64,000 bases of DNA from Leucobacter sp. G161 (lineage in GTDB: Bacteria; Actinomycetota; Actinomycetes; Actinomycetales; Microbacteriaceae), in contig NZ_LOHP01000067.1 of assembly GCF_001482305.1 (NCBI RefSeq), forward strand, positions 1 to 64,000. Reading direction: 5' to 3'. Positions within the stretch are counted from its first letter, which is position 1, and each line of letters opens with the position of its first letter. Position numbers and translations under genes: made by a program. The notes under the pieces are model-generated. The model was given only the letters and a program-made list of their open reading frames with translations, ran no database searches and was not told the origin of the DNA. This document shows, in pieces, positions 42,308 to 51,146 of this stretch.

Positions 42308-42853
42308 ATGTCTACACCTGTGCTCCCCACCGCGGCCATCGTCGGCCCGCTCGTGACGCTCCGCGCCCCCGTCCAAGCCGATCTTGAGCCGCTCTTCGAG
42401 ATCCTGCTCGAGCCCGAGGTGGCGTTCTGGTGGGTGGGCTACACGCGAGAGCGCGTGCAGCAGGAGTTCATTGATGCGGTTGAGGTGACGCGCATTATTG
42501 AGATCGCGGGGGAGTGCGCCGGTGCGATGTTCGTGCTGCGCGGCGAGGATCCCGAATATCCGACGACGGTGATGCACCTGTTCATTGGTACCCGCTTCCG
42601 TGGCCGCCGCATTGGTGAGGAAGCGCTCGCCCTCGCGATCCGACACGAGTTCGCGCACGGCGTCTCGCGGGTGACGCTCGACCCGAACGTGAACAACGAC
42701 GGTGCGATCCGCAGCTATGAGCGGCTCGGATTCCAGCGGATCGGTGTGTTGCGTGACTACCAGGTGCGGCCAGGAGGCGCCCTTGAGGGAGCCATGTTCC
42801 TGGACCTCACGCGGAGCGACTTTCCTGACGGGCCCCCGCTGCCCCCGCGCTAG
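42308..42853 (+). CDS. GNAT-family N-acetyltransferase
   Basis: 181 residues. The acetyl-CoA binding segment FIGTRFRGRRIGEEALALAI (motif A, R-G-x-x-I-G/A) and the C-terminal NVNNDGAIRSYERLGFQRIG are typical. The N-terminal half resembles enzymes of the aminoglycoside 6'-acetyltransferase and ribosomal-protein-acetylating groups, but the substrate cannot be assigned. A longer frame to 42233 would run through the prfA terminator, so ATG 42308 is chosen. It is the first of the accessory genes that split prfA from prmC. Confidence 0.8.
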   Translation: MSTPVLPTAAIVGPLVTLRAPVQADLEPLFEILLEPEVAFWWVGYTRERVQQEFIDAVEVTRIIEIAGECAGAMFVLRGEDPEYPTTVMHLFIGTRFRGRRIGEEALALAIRHEFAHGVSRVTLDPNVNNDGAIRSYERLGFQRIGVLRDYQVRPGGALEGAMFLDLTRSDFPDGPPLPPR

Positions 42854-42899
42854 CCGGCGCCGGGTCGCTCAAGCCGGGCCACGCGCCGAACCAGTATCC

Positions 42900-42927
42900 G
42901 AGCTGAGCGTCAGCTCAGCGGTAGCAT
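42900..42927. promoter_or_regulatory. Inverted repeat and -10 box upstream of an MFS gene
   Basis: GAGCTGA-GCG-TCAGCTC (42900-42916) is a perfect 7-bp inverted repeat where a -35 would be expected. A -10 TAGCAT (42922-42927) follows and ends 7 nt before ATG 42935, which suggests a leaderless mRNA under an operator. Confidence 0.45.
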
Positions 42928-42934
42928 TGCATAC

Positions 42935-44341
42935 ATGAGCTCTTCGAAACCACTGCTTCCGTGGGTGGTCTGGGGCACAGCGGTCACGCTCTACGCGATC
43001 GCCATTGTGAACAGGTCTTCGCTATCAGCGCTGGGACCTGCTGCGCAGGAGCACTTCGGGATCGACGCTTCCACCCTGGCGGCGTTCCCGGTGATTCAGC
43101 TCCTCGTCTACGCCGGATGCCAGATCCCCGTTGGAATACTCCTCGACCGCTACGGCTCGAGCGTGCTGATTCTTACCGGGGCGGTGCTCATGATGGCGGG
43201 CCAAATAGCCATGGCCACCGTCACGAACGTTGAACTCGCGATCCTCGCCCGCGTGCTCGTGGGAGCGGGAGACGCGTGTACGTTCACCGCGGTCATGCGA
43301 ATGCTGCCCGAATGGTTCAAGCCTCGGCAACTGCCGACGCTCGGCCAGGTCACGGGCCTGATCGGTCAGGTGGGCCAGCTCGTATCGGTGACGCCGCTCG
43401 CGTTCGCCGTTGCGACGCTCGGCTGGATGGGCGGCTTCCTCGGCGTCGTCGCTGTCGGCCTGCTTGTCACGCTCATCGGCGTGGTGGTGCTCCGTGATGC
43501 GCCGGGGCTCCCCACGGTGTTCGAGCGCATGACGAGACGGGTCGGCACGATCACGAAGCGCTCCGCGGATCTTGCGGGTGCTCCGGTCACCTCGGTGACG
43601 ATGGCGCCGCCCGAGACCAGCATGATTCCCGTTGTGAACGGCAGGCGGATGACTCGGCCGCGGAGCAACGGGCAGGAGCCATTCGGCATGCGCCTCCGCC
43701 GGCTGCTGTCGATTCCTGGCGTGCGGCTCGCGTACTGGATTCACTTCGTGACGCCCTTCCCGCTGCAGATCTTTCTGCTGCTGTGGGGCACCCCGTTCCT
43801 GACGGGTGGACTCGGCCTGAGCACTCCAGCGGCGAGTAGCTTGCTGAGCATCACGGTGATCTCTTCGATGGTCGCGGGCGTCGTGCTTGGCCCCATCAGC
43901 TCGCGCTTCATTGAACGGCGCGTCGAACTCACGGTTGTGTTGACCCTGCTCATCATGGGTACCTGGCTCGCGGTGATCCTGTGGCCCGGTATGCCGCCGG
44001 CGTGGCTCATCATTGCGCTCATCGTGATCATTCCGATTGGCGGGCCCTCGTCGATGATCGCGTTCGAGGTCGCGCGCTCGCATACGCCACGGAGCTTCTC
44101 CGGCTTCGGGACTGGGTTCGTCAACACCGGTGGCTTCACCGCAGGGCTCATCGGGATGATGGCGGTCGGGATCGTGCTCGACCTCCAGGGCGCGGGCTCT
44201 CCCGAGACCTATTCGCTGCACGCGTTCAAGCTCGCGTTTGCCGTGCAGATCCCGCTCTGGATCATCGGCCTGCTCGGCATCTTCGTCGAACGTCGGAAGA
44301 CGCGGACTTGGATGAACAAGCACGGACGCACGCTGCGCTAA
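42935..44341 (+). CDS. MFS transporter
   Basis: 468 residues, twelve predicted TM helices, with ILLDRYGSSVLI as the motif-A-like loop. A large, basic central cytosolic loop (about residues 198-255, with MTRRVGTITKRSA and GRRMTRPRSNGQ) separates the two halves and is longer than usual. The fold resembles nitrate/oxalate or organic-anion MFS members (OFA/NNP-like); substrate unknown. It is followed by a 13-bp hairpin, so it is probably monocistronic. Confidence 0.8.
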   Translation: MSSSKPLLPWVVWGTAVTLYAIAIVNRSSLSALGPAAQEHFGIDASTLAAFPVIQLLVYAGCQIPVGILLDRYGSSVLILTGAVLMMAGQIAMATVTNVELAILARVLVGAGDACTFTAVMRMLPEWFKPRQLPTLGQVTGLIGQVGQLVSVTPLAFAVATLGWMGGFLGVVAVGLLVTLIGVVVLRDAPGLPTVFERMTRRVGTITKRSADLAGAPVTSVTMAPPETSMIPVVNGRRMTRPRSNGQEPFGMRLRRLLSIPGVRLAYWIHFVTPFPLQIFLLLWGTPFLTGGLGLSTPAASSLLSITVISSMVAGVVLGPISSRFIERRVELTVVLTLLIMGTWLAVILWPGMPPAWLIIALIVIIPIGGPSSMIAFEVARSHTPRSFSGFGTGFVNTGGFTAGLIGMMAVGIVLDLQGAGSPETYSLHAFKLAFAVQIPLWIIGLLGIFVERRKTRTWMNKHGRTLR

Positions 44342-44353
44342 CCGCACGTCAGG

Positions 44354-44398
44354 GTGCGGGCGGCACAGTCTAGGCCTGAACGACCGTGCCGCCCGCAC
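44354..44398 (+). terminator. Terminator-like hairpin between the two MFS genes
   Basis: A perfect 13-bp stem GTGCGGGCGGCAC/GTGCCGCCCGCAC (44354-44366 with 44386-44398), 19-nt loop, 12 nt after the stop; no T-run. Confidence 0.6.
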
Positions 44399-44462
44399 AG
44401 CGTGGCCGCTGACCCGTCGCCTAGGTTGACTCCGAACCGTATCGATCGACAAAGGAGTCTCG

Positions 44463-45797
44463 TTGGAACCCAACACTGCATCTGCGAGCCGCGCTACGGC
44501 GCCAATCGCGCTTCAGGACGTCTACGAACGGATGCGCTTTACGCCGGCCCACATGCGCATCGTCATCGCGATGTTCGTGATCTTCGTCATCGAGTCGTGG
44601 GAGCAGCTAGCCCTGGTCTACGTCGCGGGCGACGTCTCGAATCACTTCGGACTTGACGAGACGAAGCTCGGCCTGGTGCTCTCAGCGGTCGCAATCGGCA
44701 TGATTCCGGGCGCGCTCATCTGGGGGCCGATCGCCGACCGAGTCGGTCGCCGTCCTGTCACCATTGTGAGCTTTATCGCCTATGGCATCATCGCCGCACT
44801 CGTGCCCCTCGCCCCGAACTTTGAGGCCCTCGTCGGATTGCGGGTCCTCTCGGGCTTCGCGCTTGCCGGTGCGTACACGGTCGTCTTCCCGTACTTCCTG
44901 GAACTCATGCCGTCGAAACAGCGTGGCCGTGCCGCGGTGCTCCTGTCGATCGGCTGGCCCATCGGCACGCTCGTCGCAATTGGCGTCACTACCCTGTTCG
45001 CTGAGGCCGGCTGGCAGGTCGTTGCGTTCGCGGCTGCGGTCGCATGCCTCTGGGTCATCGTCGTGGCGTTCTGGGTGCCGGAGTCGCCCTACTTCCTCGT
45101 GAGCCGCGGCAAGCACGAGCGTGCAGCGCAGGTGCTCGGCAAGCTCGGTGTCGCGCTGCCCGCTGGCACGACGTTCGCGCAGGATGCGGATCCGGAGCGT
45201 GCGGGTAACCCGCTCGAACTGCTGCGCAAGGACATGCGCCGACGCACCCTGCTCATGCTCATCGTCAACTTCGCGTTCAACTGGGGCTACTGGGGTCTGC
45301 AGGTGTGGTTGCCGACGCTGCTGCAGGAGCGCGGGCTGACACTCGCTGACTCTCTCGGATTCGTCGCCATCAGCGCAGTCATCATGATCCCCGGCTACCT
45401 CGCTGCCGCCTGGTGCACGAAACGATACGGCCGCAAGCTCACCTTCGTCACCTTCCTCATCGGCGCGATCCTCGGCGGAGTGCTGTTTGCTGTGTCGTGG
45501 GACCTCCCCTCGCTGTACGTTGCGAACTTCATCATGTCGTTCTTCATTCTTGGCGGTTGGGGCGTATGGAACACCTGGAACGGTGAGTTCTACCCGACGC
45601 GTGTCCGTGCGGCGGGCTATTCGTGGGCGACCGCGGCTCAGCTGGTCTCGAACGCGCTCGCACCGGTCGTCGTCGGAGCGCTCCTCGCCGCGTCCGTATC
45701 CTTTACGATGACCGTGCTGTTCATCCTCGTGTTCTTGGTTGTCGCTGTGCTCGCTGCCGTGACACTGCCAGAGACCGAGGGCAAGCCGCTCGAATAG
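44463..45797 (+). CDS. MFS transporter, sugar-porter / aromatic-acid symporter type
   Basis: 444 residues. It shows GPIADRVGRRPVTI in the TM2-TM3 loop, PESPYFLVSRGKHERA in the central loop and a terminal PETEGKPLE, the signature trio of the sugar porter and related metabolite:H+ symporters (benzoate, niacin, shikimate types). TTG start is set by AAAGGAG (44451-44457), 5 nt upstream. It precedes the hydantoinase-like/DUF917/PucR genes by 31 nt and is a good candidate for uptake of their substrate. Confidence 0.85.
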   Translation: MEPNTASASRATAPIALQDVYERMRFTPAHMRIVIAMFVIFVIESWEQLALVYVAGDVSNHFGLDETKLGLVLSAVAIGMIPGALIWGPIADRVGRRPVTIVSFIAYGIIAALVPLAPNFEALVGLRVLSGFALAGAYTVVFPYFLELMPSKQRGRAAVLLSIGWPIGTLVAIGVTTLFAEAGWQVVAFAAAVACLWVIVVAFWVPESPYFLVSRGKHERAAQVLGKLGVALPAGTTFAQDADPERAGNPLELLRKDMRRRTLLMLIVNFAFNWGYWGLQVWLPTLLQERGLTLADSLGFVAISAVIMIPGYLAAAWCTKRYGRKLTFVTFLIGAILGGVLFAVSWDLPSLYVANFIMSFFILGGWGVWNTWNGEFYPTRVRAAGYSWATAAQLVSNALAPVVVGALLAASVSFTMTVLFILVFLVVAVLAAVTLPETEGKPLE

Positions 45798-45816
45798 GCG
45801 ATCGGCTGCCAGGCGA

Positions 45817-45822
45817 GACAAT
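45817..45822 (+). promoter_or_regulatory. -10 box of the hydantoinase-like gene (leaderless)
   Basis: GACAAT ends 6 nt before ATG 45829. It may give the hydantoinase-like/DUF917/pucR unit a promoter separate from the MFS gene. Confidence 0.45.
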
Positions 45823-45828
45823 AGACGT

Positions 45829-47115
45829 ATGCAGTTAGGTCTCGACATTGGTGCCACCGCGGTGCGCCTGGCAGTCATCGACCGCGGGGAGCCGATCCAC
45901 ACCGCAGAGATCGCGGCGGTTGGCACGCTCAGCGAGCAGCTTGCGACGGTGCGCGCGCAGCTTCCGCGCGCGCACCGCGAGCGCCTGAACGGGCTGCGCC
46001 TCGCGGTGTCGCCGACGCTCGCGGATCTCGACCTGAGCGGGGTCGGACACCTCCGCATCGCGCCACCGACGATGCCGGCGCTGCGGCCGTTTGCTGCTTG
46101 GCCGCCGGAGTTGCGGGCTGCCCTCGGCCACCGCTCGGTCGAGGTGTCCGGCGGGAGCGATTACGTTGGCAGCAACATCGTGGGCGCCGCCCAGGAACAG
46201 CTCGAGGCCGCCCGCGCACACCTCGTGCGTGCCGGGGCAACACGACTTGTCGTGAGCGCCGCTGGTGCCCCGTCCGCTCCAGCGCTCGAGCGAGAGGCCG
46301 CCAGGGTGCTGGCTCCCACACCCGACCTCCCGGTAACGCTCGCGCACACCATTGGTGGCACGGGGCTGCGCGAACGGGAGCACGCGGCCGTGCTCAATGC
46401 CGGACTTGTCAGCTGGGCGGAGCGGGTAGTCAGTGAGACCCGTGCGGTGTTTCCTGATGTACGGTTCGGCTTCGCGCACGGGCTCGGAGGTTACGGCTCC
46501 GCCGACGAACTCGTGCGGCACCCCCTCGGCGCGCTGCACGGCAGGATCGCGGCCGCAGCGCTCGGTGTCATGAGCCTCACCGGATCCGCAGACTTCCTAC
46601 TGGGAGTGGCGGAGCCGGGGCGGGTCCGTCTCGTTGGCGTCACCGGCGGCAGCCTCGACCGTGCCGACGTCGAAGCGTTGTGGGGCATCACCCATAATTC
46701 GCTCGCGCTGGATCTCGTTGAGCTCGCCGCTGCCTCCCCGTCCGAGCTCGCAGCAGCGCCCGAACTCGCCCGAATGCTGTCGCGACGGCCCGACTATCCT
46801 GTGGTGGTCGCGGGGCCGTGTGCCGCAGACACTCCGGTGAGCGACGGCGATATCATCTCAACCCCGTTCGCCCCTGCGGTCGGCACAGCACTCGGCAGGG
46901 TGACTGTCGCGCTCGAACGGGTGGTCACCCGAGGTGCCGCGGTCCCCGCGGCCGAGCACGCGGAGACGCTCGTGGAGGAAGCGACGACGCGCGCGATCCT
47001 CGCTGGCGCCGACCCCGCGCGCATCGACGTCGAGGTGATCGACATTCGGCCCGTCTCCTATGTCGCCGAACCCGTCGACACCGTCCGCGTACGAGTGAGC
47101 GGAGACCCCCAGTGA
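45829..47115 (+). CDS. Compact hydantoinase/oxoprolinase-family protein
   Basis: 428 residues, shorter than canonical HyuA (about 680). The N-terminal phosphate-binding motif reads LDIGATAVRLAV instead of DIGGTFTD. The central HTIGGTGLREREHAAVLNAG matches the hydantoinase A signature SHEIGGxGxxERExATxLNA. It therefore looks like an ASKHA-fold ATPase of this family with a trimmed architecture. Hydantoinase A proteins usually work with a B subunit to cleave cyclic imides with ATP; here the partner in the operon is a DUF917 protein, joined by a GTGA overlap. Substrate unknown. Confidence 0.75.
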   Translation: MQLGLDIGATAVRLAVIDRGEPIHTAEIAAVGTLSEQLATVRAQLPRAHRERLNGLRLAVSPTLADLDLSGVGHLRIAPPTMPALRPFAAWPPELRAALGHRSVEVSGGSDYVGSNIVGAAQEQLEAARAHLVRAGATRLVVSAAGAPSAPALEREAARVLAPTPDLPVTLAHTIGGTGLREREHAAVLNAGLVSWAERVVSETRAVFPDVRFGFAHGLGGYGSADELVRHPLGALHGRIAAAALGVMSLTGSADFLLGVAEPGRVRLVGVTGGSLDRADVEALWGITHNSLALDLVELAAASPSELAAAPELARMLSRRPDYPVVVAGPCAADTPVSDGDIISTPFAPAVGTALGRVTVALERVVTRGAAVPAAEHAETLVEEATTRAILAGADPARIDVEVIDIRPVSYVAEPVDTVRVRVSGDPQ

Positions 47116-48113
47116 GCGAGCAACTCGTCGCGGCAGATGTGGCACGTCTCACGCGTGGCGCGAAGCCCTTTGCGAGCGGAGTGAATAGTGCAGCGCTGCA
47201 CGTGCTCCGAGACTGGGCCAGCGCTGCACTCGAACGCAGCGCAGTGAGCCTACTCCCGCTCACGGAACTCGCCGATGACGCGAGCTACGCAGTCGTCACC
47301 CTTGTCGGATCACCGACCGCGATCGCTGAGAACCTCCCCGACGGCAGCGAGCCCGGCCGCGCGATAGCGGCACTCGAGCGCGCGCTGGGCCGATCCATCC
47401 AGGGCATTCTGCCCGTGAACACGGCAGGCGAGAACGCCGTGCTGGCGCTCGCGAGCGCCGCCGCCCTCGGCGTCGCGCTCGTGGACGGAGACGCGTGCGG
47501 TCGGGTGCGCCCGACCGTGCAAGACACCCTGCTCACACGCGCCGGCATCGCGATGGGGCCGTGCGTCGTCGTCTCCTCGTTCGGGGAAACCACGGTGATC
47601 GACGCGACGACGGATCGCGCGGCGCTCATCGTTCCCCGCTTGGTCGCTGCGAGCGGCGGATGGGCGTTCTTCGCGGGCTACCCGGCGACGGGCCGACAGC
47701 TGCGGGCGCACGCGCACGCAGGAACGATCCAGCGCTATCTCGATGCGAAGCCAGGCAACGAGCTCGCCGGCGTGCCGCATCGCACACTGCTGCGGGCGAC
47801 CATCACACACGTTGAACAGTCGCGCCGCGGAATGGACCGCATGAGCATCTTGATGACGGAACTTGGTGCGGCTGGGCGACAGGTGAGGCGCGTTCGCGTT
47901 GACGCAGACGAGGCATATCTGGGGGCCCTTGCCGACGGTGTTCCGCTGCAGCGTGGCCCGCACGAGCTATTCGTCATCTCTGAGAGCGGTGAGGTGCTCG
48001 ATCCGGAGCGATGTCTGCCAGGCATGCGCGTGTCGCTGGCCGCCGTCGATCTTCCACAGGCCTGGTCGGTTGACCCCGCCGCGCTAGCCGAAGGGGAATC
48101 CCATGCCAACTAA
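47112..48113 (+). CDS. DUF917 (S-methyl-thiohydantoin desulfurase-like) protein
   Basis: 333 residues of the DUF917 family, now described in Pfam as S-methyl thiohydantoin desulfurase domains. Conserved stretches include ILPVNTAGENAVLAL, DGDACGRVRPTVQDTL, ASGGWAFFAGYPATG and a C-terminal beta-rich domain ending GELFV-like (HELFVIS). GTG start overlaps the preceding gene, and it overlaps pucR by 11 nt, so the three are translationally coupled. Together with the hydantoinase-like ATPase it suggests catabolism of a hydantoin or thiohydantoin ring; this is inference from family and context. Confidence 0.75.
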   Translation: MSEQLVAADVARLTRGAKPFASGVNSAALHVLRDWASAALERSAVSLLPLTELADDASYAVVTLVGSPTAIAENLPDGSEPGRAIAALERALGRSIQGILPVNTAGENAVLALASAAALGVALVDGDACGRVRPTVQDTLLTRAGIAMGPCVVVSSFGETTVIDATTDRAALIVPRLVAASGGWAFFAGYPATGRQLRAHAHAGTIQRYLDAKPGNELAGVPHRTLLRATITHVEQSRRGMDRMSILMTELGAAGRQVRRVRVDADEAYLGALADGVPLQRGPHELFVISESGEVLDPERCLPGMRVSLAAVDLPQAWSVDPAALAEGESHAN

Positions 48114-49572
48114 CCTCACCGTCGAAGAGCTCGCAGTTCGGCTCGGGGCCGGGGCAGAAGTGAGCGGCCCGGTTGAGGCTCGAGTGGAGAGTGTTCGGAT
48201 CGTCTCAGAACTGAGCGACATCGACACCGTGCCGGCCGGCTGCGCGCTCGTGCTCACGGGGGCGGCGACGGCCGAAGCCTGGCGGCTGGAGCGGGCGCTC
48301 AGGCTCGCGTGGGAACGCGCGGTGGCGTGCGTTGTCGTGAGCCGCCCCGACGCGTTTGGCGCAGAACCCGCGGCCCTGGCCGAGCGGCTGGGGCTCGCGT
48401 TCGTGGTCATCGCGACGGACGTACTCGACGCGACCGTTCGGCTTTCTGCAATCATCGCGACAGACGAGGCCTCCGAAGCAGGCACACTTGCCGAAGCAGC
48501 CCGGGGATTCGGCCATGCTGTGTTGAGTCCGCACCGGGTGATCGAAACGCTCCGCCGACTGCTGCCTGACCTCGAATTCGCGCTCGTCGACCGTGGCGGG
48601 GCACCCCTCGCTGGGTCCGCACGGGTTGCAGACCTCGGAGAGCACCTTGTCGATATCCCTGTGCCGTTCCCGGACAAGCGCGCACCGGCCAGGCTCCTCG
48701 CCGCCGCCAAAACCCGGCGCGGCAGCACCGGCGCGACGCGCGCGACGGCGCTGACCGTTGCCCGCTTAGCCGCAGCGCCGCTCACCGGGTGGGCGGCGCT
48801 GCGGCGCCTCGACGCCTACGAGCACGCGGCACGCGCTGGGGGAGTGCTGGCCGAGCTGATCGCAGCGGGTGGCGCGCCAGGGCAGAAGTTGCGTGCACGT
48901 CTTGCGGTGCTCGATTGGCCGCTCGACGTTCGCTTTCGTGTCGCGGTGGTGGCTCCTGGGGGCGGGAGAGCGGGTGTGCTTGACGAACTCATGATTGCGC
49001 GCGTCGCCGATCTCGGCGTGCGCGCAGGCGCTGCCCCCTTCGGCCAGGGGTGGGTGGTGTGCGTGCCAGCGGAGTCGGCCAACGAACGACGCAGTTGCGC
49101 GGCGGCCGCGGATCACCTCGCAGCTCCCGACCCGCGGCTCGACGCAGTGGCGGTCGGGGTATCGTCAGTGTTTCAGCCAGACGAGCCCATCGCGTCTGCG
49201 ATCGACGAAGCCCTGCGCGCGGCTCAGGTTGCGCGCAGCGTGCCGGGTTCGGTGCTCTTTGCCGAAGGGTTGACGCCCGCGGCGGCGCTGCCGGCGCTCT
49301 TGGGCGCGGAGCCGGATGAGGCTGCCAGGGCGCTCCTTGCACCACTGCTCGAAGTCGACCGCGATGGATCGCTGCTGGCAACGCTCGTGGCATCGCTCGA
49401 CCACAGTGACAGGCCGGCGCAGGTCGCGCAGGTGCTCGGTGTGCATCGGAATACGGTCACGGCCCGGCTGGAACGGGTTCGCGGGATGGGGATCGACCCC
49501 GCGAACCCGAGCCACCGGCTCGCGATCCATGTCGCCGCCAGGCGGGTACTGGACGCTCAGGCCCGGCCGTAA
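48103..49572 (+). CDS. PucR-family transcriptional regulator
   Basis: 489 residues. An N-terminal PucR ligand domain (about 1-135, from LTVEELAVRLGAGAEV) is followed by a GGDEF-like central region and a C-terminal HTH_30 domain (LLATLVASLDHSDRPAQVAQ, VLGVHRNTVTARLERV). PucR proteins regulate purine, hydantoin and other nitrogen-compound pathways. It closes the operon and its 3' end overlaps that of the convergent hyuB-type gene by 16 nt, so it probably controls one or both hydantoinase units. Confidence 0.85.
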   Translation: MPTNLTVEELAVRLGAGAEVSGPVEARVESVRIVSELSDIDTVPAGCALVLTGAATAEAWRLERALRLAWERAVACVVVSRPDAFGAEPAALAERLGLAFVVIATDVLDATVRLSAIIATDEASEAGTLAEAARGFGHAVLSPHRVIETLRRLLPDLEFALVDRGGAPLAGSARVADLGEHLVDIPVPFPDKRAPARLLAAAKTRRGSTGATRATALTVARLAAAPLTGWAALRRLDAYEHAARAGGVLAELIAAGGAPGQKLRARLAVLDWPLDVRFRVAVVAPGGGRAGVLDELMIARVADLGVRAGAAPFGQGWVVCVPAESANERRSCAAAADHLAAPDPRLDAVAVGVSSVFQPDEPIASAIDEALRAAQVARSVPGSVLFAEGLTPAAALPALLGAEPDEAARALLAPLLEVDRDGSLLATLVASLDHSDRPAQVAQVLGVHRNTVTARLERVRGMGIDPANPSHRLAIHVAARRVLDAQARP

Positions 49573-51146
49573 CCGCCGCCGCCGCCCGACTCGCAGCGGA
49601 GTACATCGCCCGCGTGTACGCGCATCGCGTTCGCCTTGAGGAGCGCACGCTCGCCGTCGCTGCCAGGGTTGAGTGTGACTCGGGGCGCGGCGCCTGCCTC
49701 GCCACCAAAGAGCCCCCAGGCCGGAGTCACTGAGCGTTCCCACCACAGGGACAGATCCTGATCTGCCTCGAAGGTGTATTCGCGAACAACGCCGTCGCCG
49801 CCGCGGAACGCGCCCGTGCCACCGGACCCCTCGCGCACCTCGTAACGATCGACGCGCACGGGGAAGAGCGTCTCGAGTACCTCGACGGGCATATCTCGGA
49901 GCGATCCGTTGACATTGTTGATGAGCGCCGTTTCGCCGTCGCTCGTGCTCCACGCGCCCCAGCCGCCAACGGTTGCCTCCTGCGACAGGAAGTCGCGGCC
50001 CGTGCGAGGATCGAAACCCATCATCTGCACGATGAGCGAGTCGCCGTAGCTCGCTGCGGCGACCGCATCGGGCATCGCCTCGGCGAGTGCGCGCGTGACG
50101 AGGTCGATGAGTAGCCCGAGATGGGAGTAGTAGTACTGCACGGGGGCCGGCTCGACCGCGGCGAGGACGGATCCCTCGCGCACGGCGACATCGAGGTGCT
50201 TGAACGAACCTCCGTTGAGCGCGACGTCCGGGCTCAGAAGCGCCTTATACGCGACCCGGCATGCAGCGACCGCCTGCGCGGCGCCGCAGTTCACTGGCCC
50301 GCGTGTCTGATCCGCTGACTCAGTGAGATCGATCGAAATGCGGCCGCCCGCGATCCGCACACGCACGCGGATCGGGATGGGCGTGTCGAAATCGATGCCA
50401 TCGTTGTCGAGCGCACCCTCGGCGAAGTACTCGCCGTCGGGTAGCTCGGTGAGCGCTGCCGCCTCCAGCCGCTCCGTCTGCGCGAAGAACGCGTCGCGTG
50501 CGGCGTGCACAAGGTCGAGCCCCCAGCGCGAGACGATCTCGCGCATGCGGTCGGCACCGGTGCGAATGCACGCGGTCTGCGCGCGCAGATCGCCGAGCAA
50601 CGGTTCGGGGAAGCGCGAGTTCGTCGCGATGAGCCGCAAGACCTCGGCGACGGGCTCACCACCAGCGTAGATGCGCGTCGCGCCGAGCCGGAGACCCTCC
50701 TGGTAGATGGAGGTGGAGTCCATCGAGCCGCCAGGATCCTTCGACCCCAGGTCGATCCAGTGCGCTCGGCTTGCCGCAAAGCCGATGAGCTCGCCGCCAT
50801 CCTCCCGCTCGAACACGGGGCCGAAGACGGTGACGTCGTTGAGATGCGCGCCGGCGATGTACGCGTCGTTGAGCACCCAGACGTCGCCGGGCTCCCACAC
50901 CTCTCGACCGAAGCGTTCTTCGGTGTCGCGGGTGACCTCCTCGAGGTTGCCGAGGAAGATCGGTAGACCGCTCGACTGACCGAGGACCTGATGGTTGCGA
51001 TCCATGATCGCGACTGCGCAGTCCTTGGCCTCGTAAATCGTCGGCGTGTAGGCCGAACGAATCAGGGTCGTGTTCATGTCCTCGGCTGCCTGTAGCAGCG
51101 CGCTCCGAATGATCTCAGTGCGTACGGGGTCAATGGTGATGGTCAT
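49557..51146 (-). CDS. hyuB: Hydantoinase B / oxoprolinase family subunit
   Basis: 529 residues, the usual length for HyuB. The start region TIDPVRTEIIRSALLQAAEDMNTTLIRSA and the C-terminal FRGGDGVVREYTF are characteristic of N-methylhydantoinase B and acetone-carboxylase-related subunits. It forms an ATP-dependent ring-opening hydrolase with HyuA. ATG 51146 overlaps the hyuA stop (ATGA), with GGAGG in the end of hyuA. The exact substrate (hydantoin, 5-oxoproline, N-methylhydantoin) is not defined. Confidence 0.88.
   Translation of the reverse strand: MTITIDPVRTEIIRSALLQAAEDMNTTLIRSAYTPTIYEAKDCAVAIMDRNHQVLGQSSGLPIFLGNLEEVTRDTEERFGREVWEPGDVWVLNDAYIAGAHLNDVTVFGPVFEREDGGELIGFAASRAHWIDLGSKDPGGSMDSTSIYQEGLRLGATRIYAGGEPVAEVLRLIATNSRFPEPLLGDLRAQTACIRTGADRMREIVSRWGLDLVHAARDAFFAQTERLEAAALTELPDGEYFAEGALDNDGIDFDTPIPIRVRVRIAGGRISIDLTESADQTRGPVNCGAAQAVAACRVAYKALLSPDVALNGGSFKHLDVAVREGSVLAAVEPAPVQYYYSHLGLLIDLVTRALAEAMPDAVAAASYGDSLIVQMMGFDPRTGRDFLSQEATVGGWGAWSTSDGETALINNVNGSLRDMPVEVLETLFPVRVDRYEVREGSGGTGAFRGGDGVVREYTFEADQDLSLWWERSVTPAWGLFGGEAGAAPRVTLNPGSDGERALLKANAMRVHAGDVLRCESGGGGGYGRA

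Noticed and set aside
42308-42853. GNAT gene as an aminoglycoside-resistance determinant
   Set aside because: Only general fold similarity; no substrate-specific residues can be identified by eye.
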